DNA of 10,363 nucleotides, from positions 1 through 10,363 of the forward strand of contig CALDSP010000124.1 in NCBI GenBank assembly GCA_937924465.1. Reading direction: 5' to 3'. This document shows, in pieces, positions 5,255 to 10,363 of the stretch. Below the pieces are notes generated by a model. That model did no database searches. It saw only the letters and a program-made list of their open reading frames with translations, and was not told the origin of the DNA. A program made the position numbers and the translations under genes. How positions within the stretch are numbered: position 1 is the first letter of the stretch; every line of letters begins with the position of its first letter. Origin of the DNA: an uncultured Leptospiraceae bacterium (GTDB lineage Bacteria > Spirochaetota > Leptospiria > Leptospirales > Leptospiraceae).

Positions 5255-6924
5255 TTTCCTTTTTTCAAAAATACAATAAAGATAGAAACTATATAATTAC
5301 TCAAATTATTATTTTCTTTGCTTTAATCAATTTATTTATTTCCGATTTTAACTGTAGAAAAGATCTATCTAAAGAAAATCGTTTTGATTTAACCGATAGC
5401 ACAGAAAAAATTATCAATGGTCTCACGGAAAAACTTTATATTGATGCATTCTACTCTGAAGATGTTCCAGGAGCACACAAAGCTAGACTCACTCTTGCTA
5501 AGGAAGTTTTAAAAGAAATTGCAAGTGTGAATCGTAAAAAAGTAGATCTTCGTTTTTATAATCCCGATTCCAGTGAATCAGCTCGTAAGAAAGCAAATGA
5601 GGCTGGAATTCGCTCTTTCCCACTTGAAAAATTAGAAAGAGGCTCTGCGGAAGTCAAGCAGGCTTATTTTGGAATTCGCTTAACGTTAGGTGCAAAATCA
5701 GAAGTAATTCCAGTGGCTTATGCAGCAGAGAACATAGAGTATCAAGTTTTATCTACTTTGAAAAAAATGACTCGAAAGCCGGGTAGTTCTAATTTGGCTC
5801 TTTTAAAGGCAAATGGTGCTCACACTGCAACTGAACCAATCATGGGATTTAATCCAAATAAAGATACTTTCTCTGCAGTGATTCATGAGGTCTTTGCTAA
5901 AGAATATGGAACGCCTGAAGAAGTAAATATCAATGAAGAGCCAGTCCCAGAAGAGTTCAATATTTTGTTATGGGTTGGTGCTCCCGACCTCAATGAAAAA
6001 GGAAATTATCATTTAGATCAATTTCTTATGAGAGGAGGTGGGCTTATTGTTTTGGCGAAGACTATGGATTTTACCTTACCTTCTAGACAAAGAGGAATGC
6101 CTTCTTTTGGAGGAGAGGGAATTGCTACAGCACATCCTAATGCAGAGAAAGTGAATCAATTCTTGCGCAAATATGGAGTGGAAGTAAAGACTGATTTAAT
6201 CTTTGAACCTGAATTTTCTTTAGTAACAAATTCTTTTATCCAAGTTCAGCCCGGGGTTTTTGTACCATATCATTATCCACTTTGGCCTGTGCCTACTCAT
6301 GATTCCAAACAACTTTCTAAAGAAAGTTTGATTACAAAAACTAGCACAGTAGTTTTTCTACCTTGGACATCAGGATTAGAAATTAGTGCCGATAAACAAT
6401 CCGAAGCCAAATATGATATTGTAATCACGAGTACAAAAGAAGCCGATAGACAAGAAAATTATGTTATGCTTGGAGAAGAACAAGTTGCAATGCGAAAACT
6501 TACTCCTGTTGGAATCAACATCCCACTTGCTGTTCACGTGCATGGAAAATTTAAATCTGCTTTTACTCAAGAAACAATCCCTAAAGATACAAAACTTTCA
6601 CATATAGATAAAACCAAAGAAGGAAAAACTTCTCAACTTTTTGTATTGGGAACTCCTTATTTAATTTCCGATATGTTTATAACGAATCAACATATTGAAA
6701 TTATGCAAAAGGCTAATATTCCATTTTTCTTTAACTTAGTTGATATCTTCTCTGGAGATACAGATCTAATTTCTACAAGAACCAAACAAGCATACATAAG
6801 AAATTTAAAACCCATTTCTAAAACTATCCAGAATATTTTTAGCTTTGTAAATATTTTCTTTATTCCTGTAGGGATTGCAATATATGCATTTGTTCGACTC
6901 AAAAAAAGAAATTCTACAAAATAG
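5251..6924 (+). CDS. GldG-like ABC transporter auxiliary protein
   Basis: A 557-residue protein with a membrane segment near each end (about 14-32 and 531-548) and a large extracytoplasmic part between them; both short tails would be in the cytoplasm. It belongs to the GldG / ABC_transp_aux type. Visible family marks are KENRFDLTDSTEKIINGL (41-58), a thioredoxin-like beta/alpha start with LYIDAFYSED (62-71), the region VIPVAYAAENIEYQVLSTL (152-170), the LDQFLMRGGGLIVL strand-helix (255-268) and the membrane-proximal FNLVDIFSGDTDLISTR (494-510). Such proteins accompany GldF-like permeases and are thought to act as their periplasmic partner; no catalytic residues are evident. The ATG overlaps the permease stop (ATGA) and is preceded by AAGGGGG at about 5239-5245. 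C35 just after the first membrane segment is not in a lipobox context. Confidence 0.88.
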   Translation: MISFFQKYNKDRNYIITQIIIFFALINLFISDFNCRKDLSKENRFDLTDSTEKIINGLTEKLYIDAFYSEDVPGAHKARLTLAKEVLKEIASVNRKKVDLRFYNPDSSESARKKANEAGIRSFPLEKLERGSAEVKQAYFGIRLTLGAKSEVIPVAYAAENIEYQVLSTLKKMTRKPGSSNLALLKANGAHTATEPIMGFNPNKDTFSAVIHEVFAKEYGTPEEVNINEEPVPEEFNILLWVGAPDLNEKGNYHLDQFLMRGGGLIVLAKTMDFTLPSRQRGMPSFGGEGIATAHPNAEKVNQFLRKYGVEVKTDLIFEPEFSLVTNSFIQVQPGVFVPYHYPLWPVPTHDSKQLSKESLITKTSTVVFLPWTSGLEISADKQSEAKYDIVITSTKEADRQENYVMLGEEQVAMRKLTPVGINIPLAVHVHGKFKSAFTQETIPKDTKLSHIDKTKEGKTSQLFVLGTPYLISDMFITNQHIEIMQKANIPFFFNLVDIFSGDTDLISTRTKQAYIRNLKPISKTIQNIFSFVNIFFIPVGIAIYAFVRLKKRNSTK

Positions 6925-6932
6925 GAGAATTT

Positions 6933-7913
6933 ATGAACCAAATCTTAGGATTTATAAATCAAAATATAGCTTTTAGTTTAACAACTGTAAACCTAGTACT
7001 TGCTATTACTCTTTTCTTTCAAAAAGATCCTTTTTCTTTGTTCGAAAAAACTTATGAAAAAGCTCCCTCTTTTCTTAAAATAGCTTTGGAAGAGATTGAT
7101 AAATTTACTCTTGAAAGAGAAGGTCTAGAAAAAGATAAAATGTTGTTCACGAAAGAAAGTGGAAAATGGAAGTTAGCTATTAGAAATAAAGATTTTTTAC
7201 CCGATGAAGAAAAAATTCAAACCTTTTTAAAGTCTCTTTTAGAAGCTAAAAAATTTACAGTCATTACAGAAGATGAAAATAGACATACAGAGTTTGGGGT
7301 TAAGGGAAATGAAGCATTTGTTGTGGAAATATTTAATAAAGAAAACCTCGTTGGGAAATTCCATATTGGGAACTTAGCAACTGGTGGTTTTACGTATATA
7401 CGTTGGAAAGATGGAAAAGAAGTTTATTTAGTAGAGGATAATCTAAAAACCGTAATGGGTAGAGGAGCACTAGATTATTTTATTCAAAAGAAAATGAGTT
7501 CTCAAAACTTTAATTCAAATGAAATTTCTTCTATCAAATTCAATCATCTTCAAGATGAGAAAAAATCCTATAGTTTACTCAAAAAAGGCGAAGAATGGGA
7601 ATTAGAATCTCCTACTCCAATCAAACTCAAAAAAGAAGAAATAGATTCCTTGGCTCGTTCCTTAGCTTCTCTCTCTGCTGAAGAAGTTCTTTTGGAAGAT
7701 CCTCCAACCGACTTAACGGAACGAAATCGATATGAAATAACTTATAGCTTTCAAAGTGAAAAAGGTGGGGAAACAGTCTATTTGCAAATATTGGGAAAAG
7801 ATAAGTCAAGTTATTTTTATGCAAGAAAAAATAATTTATCTACAATTTACAAGTTTACAAACTATTCTCTTAAAAGTATAGTGGACTTTGATTACAAAAA
7901 GGCACAAGAATAG
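6933..7913 (+). CDS. DUF4340 membrane-anchored protein
   Basis: A 326-residue protein with one membrane segment near the N-terminus (about 13-30) and a beta-rich, charged remainder expected on the periplasmic side. The body shows the DUF4340 pattern: an ESGKWKL motif (75-81), a helix with EEKIQTFLKSLLEAKKFTVI (92-111), FGVKGNEAFVVEIFN (121-135), GKFHIGN (141-147) and VYLVEDNL (164-171). A second, similar half has EEWELESP (220-227), KEEIDSLARSLASL (234-247) and the final YKF segment, so the protein looks like an internal duplication of one module. AGGAGA at 6923-6928, overlapping the previous stop, is a good ribosome binding site. DUF4340 genes commonly sit beside GldG-like genes; the biochemical role is unknown, and an accessory to the ABC complex is inferred from position only. 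Confidence 0.82.
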   Translation: MNQILGFINQNIAFSLTTVNLVLAITLFFQKDPFSLFEKTYEKAPSFLKIALEEIDKFTLEREGLEKDKMLFTKESGKWKLAIRNKDFLPDEEKIQTFLKSLLEAKKFTVITEDENRHTEFGVKGNEAFVVEIFNKENLVGKFHIGNLATGGFTYIRWKDGKEVYLVEDNLKTVMGRGALDYFIQKKMSSQNFNSNEISSIKFNHLQDEKKSYSLLKKGEEWELESPTPIKLKKEEIDSLARSLASLSAEEVLLEDPPTDLTERNRYEITYSFQSEKGGETVYLQILGKDKSSYFYARKNNLSTIYKFTNYSLKSIVDFDYKKAQE

Positions 7914-9508
7914 TGAATGTAAATCCATTTAAAAAAGTTTCAGAGTCTCCTACAGCACCAAACGTAAAAAAAGTTTCAAGAAAATTTACTGTGGAAAAAT
8001 TATTTGAAGGAGTAATCTCCACTCCTTCTTCACAGAACTCTACAGAAACTCAAGACTACGGTTTAGATGAAAAACTTAGAAAAGCTTACTTTTGGATTGT
8101 AAATAAAGCTATCATAAGTCCTTATTATGATATTGAATACAATTCAACCCCTCCTCAAGTTTATACGTTAGGTGACATTAAAAGTAGCATTGTATTTCCC
8201 ACTTCTCAAAGCTATTCTAGTTTTGTTTTACTTCCTCTCTTAAATCTTGTTACACGCAAACGTTGTCTATTAGTAGGAGGGCCTGGTAGAGGAAAAACTG
8301 CGAGTGCTATTTTAATGGGGGTTTTAGGTGGATACTCTATCAAAGAAATTAAGCGCGCTATTCAACATGGACAACCACAAATGACGGTTTCTGATTTACT
8401 TGGAAACCCTCTTCCTTCTGACTTAGTAAATGCCAAGTCTATGGATGAAATCAAGATTGCTTGGAGGAAATGGTTGAGTATGCGTGTAAAAATTATTGAC
8501 GAATACAACCGAATTCCCACTCGCACTCAATCGGCTTTGCTTACCGTACTTGCGGATAACTACGCTGAAATTTTAGATCAAATTTATGAATGTCCTGAGT
8601 CAGCTTGGTATTTAACTGCAAATGATGATGCAGGTGGGGGAACTTATCAAGTGATTGAAGCGTTACGTGACAGGATAGATATTGTAGTAAAAGCTCTTCA
8701 TTTTAATTCTCGTTTTTTAGGGGAACTCTTAAAGCGTATTGAAAACAATATTAAACCCGAAGAAGTAGTTCCCGAAGAAATTATTTTTACACAGCAAGAA
8801 ATTGACCAAATCAATAAAGAAATTTTAGAAGTAAAAATTCCTCAAACTTTACTTAGAAGAATTGAGTTTTTTGCTAGTCAGTTTGAATTTTCAGAAATTG
8901 CCGCTGAACAAATTGAATATAAAACAAAAGATACAATCAAACTTTCTGGTTTAGATTACAAGTCTGTTGTAAGTTTAGAAACTGGAAAAGACAAAATTAA
9001 AGATTTAGGTTCTCAAACCAAAAATGGTTTTTCAGTTCGAGCTCTTTTAACCATTCTTACTTTTGTGAAAGCTCTTGCATATTTTAGAGGAAATCTTGAA
9101 GTAGAATTTGAGGATCTGCGACAAATCTTACCTTTTGTATTACACGACAAACTCACCCAAGATTTAGACTCTCCATTTTTTAATCAACCGGGAAATCAAA
9201 TTTATAAAACTGATAAAGTAAGTTGGATACGAAAACTATTTGATTTATCTTGTGAAGAATTTAATAGACTTGGATTAGAAAAGAATGATCCCATTTTAAA
9301 CTTGCAAATTGAATTTGAAAAGGGATTAGAAGGGGTTACACTGGAAGAGGTAGAAAAAAGACTTCATAAAATTGAAGAGCTTATGCAAATTTTTGTAAAA
9401 TCTAAAAAACTTTATGGTTATCAATTTGATGATATACTAAAGTTAAAATATTTACATCAACGTTATATAAATTATAAAGCTTGGCTTGAACAAACCTCTA
9501 ACTTCTAG
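7913..9508 (+). CDS. Long MoxR-type AAA+ ATPase
   Basis: Cytoplasmic AAA+ ATPase of 531 residues, much longer than the roughly 320-350 of ordinary MoxR proteins. Walker A GGPGRGKT is at 122-129, Walker B VKIIDEYNRIP at 192-202, sensor-1 Asn in YLTAND (233-238) and candidate arginine fingers in ALRDRID (250-256). The MoxR lid is visible at NGFSVRALL (371-379, R376 as the sensor-2 position) and VEFEDLRQILPFVLHDKL (397-414). The excess consists of an N-terminal region of about 80 residues, an insertion of about 60 between core and lid (near 285-365), and about 115 helical, charged residues after the lid. The start is GTG at 7913, sharing one base with the DUF4340 stop (TAGTG). MoxR ATPases usually act with DUF58 and VWA proteins to mature metalloproteins or membrane complexes; none is next to it here. 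It may remodel the ABC/GldG complex, but this is inference from operon position. Confidence 0.87.
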   Translation: MNVNPFKKVSESPTAPNVKKVSRKFTVEKLFEGVISTPSSQNSTETQDYGLDEKLRKAYFWIVNKAIISPYYDIEYNSTPPQVYTLGDIKSSIVFPTSQSYSSFVLLPLLNLVTRKRCLLVGGPGRGKTASAILMGVLGGYSIKEIKRAIQHGQPQMTVSDLLGNPLPSDLVNAKSMDEIKIAWRKWLSMRVKIIDEYNRIPTRTQSALLTVLADNYAEILDQIYECPESAWYLTANDDAGGGTYQVIEALRDRIDIVVKALHFNSRFLGELLKRIENNIKPEEVVPEEIIFTQQEIDQINKEILEVKIPQTLLRRIEFFASQFEFSEIAAEQIEYKTKDTIKLSGLDYKSVVSLETGKDKIKDLGSQTKNGFSVRALLTILTFVKALAYFRGNLEVEFEDLRQILPFVLHDKLTQDLDSPFFNQPGNQIYKTDKVSWIRKLFDLSCEEFNRLGLEKNDPILNLQIEFEKGLEGVTLEEVEKRLHKIEELMQIFVKSKKLYGYQFDDILKLKYLHQRYINYKAWLEQTSNF

Positions 9509-10363
9509 ATGCAGGAATCAATAAATGAACTGTTGTTCCTTCTTCTAATTTACTTTCTAAGTATATATCTCCTTCATGAATTTCCATTGATTTTTTTGCT
9601 AAAAAGAGCCCCACTCCAACTCCACTTACTTTATAAGTAATTGAACTATCAACACGATAAAATTTATCAAAAACGAAAGGAAGATCCTTTTTAGGAATGC
9701 CATAGCCTGTATCCACAATTCGAACATGAACAAATTTGTTTTCAACTTCCCAAAAGATTTTTATACTTCCATTTTGTTTATTGTATAAAATAGAGTTCTT
9801 AATGATTATAATAAAAACTTTTATGATTAAACTTCTATCACAAAAAACTTTCACATTTTCATTTCCAAGTGTTTCAATAGAAATATTTTTCTCTACTCTA
9901 AAATTCTCTAAATAATTGATAGATTCCTGTAATAGTTCCTTTAGAAAGTAATTTTTTAAATTTAAAGAATACTTAGTTTCAAGATCTGTAATGAGCATGA
10001 GATCGTTAATAATTTCAATAAGATATCTAGCTTCTCTATTAATTTCTTCTCCATAAGAACGTAGACTTTCTGTATCTGTATAATTTTTATCCGTAATCAA
10101 TTCCGAAAAAGCATATATGAGAGATAAGGGAGTTCTCATTTCATGAGATAAATTAGACATGAATTCATCTTTGACTTTGCTAATTTTTCGAAGTCTTCCT
10201 TCTACTACCTGAAGTTCAAAAAAAGCATGTATATTTTGGCGAGAAATAACAAAAGTCTGAATCAGTAAAAACAAAATATATCCATATTTTATATAATAAC
10301 CTGTATTTATAATTTTAAATGAATACAAAATATCATTTATAACTACAAAGGAAATTAAAGAAA
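9498..10363 (-). CDS. 7TMR-DISM-type sensor histidine kinase, N-terminus beyond window
   Basis: Inner-membrane sensor kinase read on the minus strand; the frame stays open to the window edge, so the N-terminal sensor part is missing. An in-frame TTG at 10326-10328 is not the true start, because the residues before it (VVINDIL) and after it (NTGYYIKYGYILFLLIQTFVISRQN, in two pieces: NTGYYIKYGYILF and LLIQTFVISRQN) continue the last two helices of a 7TM-DISM membrane domain. Counting from that TTG, a short linker is followed by HisKA with NLSHEMRTPLSLI (59-71; phospho-acceptor H62), then the ATPase domain: N-box around N178, G1 VDTGYGIP (205-212), F-box FDKFYR (220-225) and G2 GVGVGLFLAKK (236-246). 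It should autophosphorylate H62 and pass phosphate to a response regulator not seen here. No receiver domain is attached at the C-terminus. It converges on the AAA+ gene, the two coding ends overlapping by 11 bp. Confidence 0.9.
   Translation of the reverse strand, partial: SLISFVVINDILYSFKIINTGYYIKYGYILFLLIQTFVISRQNIHAFFELQVVEGRLRKISKVKDEFMSNLSHEMRTPLSLIYAFSELITDKNYTDTESLRSYGEEINREARYLIEIINDLMLITDLETKYSLNLKNYFLKELLQESINYLENFRVEKNISIETLGNENVKVFCDRSLIIKVFIIIIKNSILYNKQNGSIKIFWEVENKFVHVRIVDTGYGIPKKDLPFVFDKFYRVDSSITYKVSGVGVGLFLAKKSMEIHEGDIYLESKLEEGTTVHLLIPASRS

Noticed and set aside
6376..6941. Two minus-strand open frames (6376-6570 and 6687-6941) opposite the GldG-like gene
   Set aside because: Antisense shadows of a conserved gene; composition is that expected from reversed AT-rich codons.
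7627..7824. Minus-strand open frame of 65 codons opposite the DUF4340 gene
   Set aside because: Antisense shadow without a ribosome binding site or recognisable features.
1..10363. Mobile element, phage, defence island, CRISPR, tRNA or rRNA
   Set aside because: No transposase, integrase, repeat array or RNA gene was seen; gene content and base composition look uniform and chromosomal.

Overview
This is an AT-rich window with ten protein-coding genes, two of them cut by the window edges, and almost no spare DNA. The protein set looks most like a spirochaete of the Leptospirales (Leptospira or a close AT-rich relative). The main reasons are the STAS protein with its C-terminal half typical of leptospiral anti-sigma-factor antagonists, the GerMN protein in an otherwise Gram-negative-type gene set, and the GldA/GldF/GldG-like export genes followed by DUF4340 and a long MoxR-like ATPase. 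The taxonomic call is inference from recognised protein character; no search was run.

Left part (1-2726). The tail of an unknown plus-strand gene ends at 97. murD (peptidoglycan precursor synthesis) lies on the minus strand at 220-1575. Divergent from it, and separated by about 60 bp, a STAS-domain regulator (start re-assigned to TTG 1636) runs into trpC (tryptophan synthesis) with a 4-base stop/start overlap. Both of these genes use TTG starts.

Middle part (2727-3602). A membrane-anchored GerMN-domain protein (2792-3451) has an extended -10 box placed so that its mRNA may be leaderless. A 151-bp gap follows, with the best promoter of the window (TTGACT, 16 bp, TATAAA) and a strong Shine-Dalgarno.

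Right part (3603-9508). A tight five-gene plus-strand operon: GldA-like ABC ATPase, GldF-like ABC-2 permease, GldG-like auxiliary protein, DUF4340 membrane-anchored protein, and a 531-residue MoxR-type AAA+ ATPase. Junctions are 2 bp, a 4-base overlap, 8 bp and a 1-base overlap. The first three probably form an inner-membrane ABC complex with a large extracytoplasmic module. DUF4340 is probably an accessory, and the AAA+ protein may remodel or assemble a partner that is not in the window. The substrate is unknown. A sensor histidine kinase of the 7TMR-DISM type converges from the right on the minus strand; its stop overlaps the AAA+ gene end by 11 bp and its N-terminal part lies beyond the window.

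No rRNA, tRNA, CRISPR array, insertion sequence, attachment site or replication origin was seen. No intergenic stretch exceeds 300 bp. The most system-like feature is the GldAFG-DUF4340-AAA+ operon.
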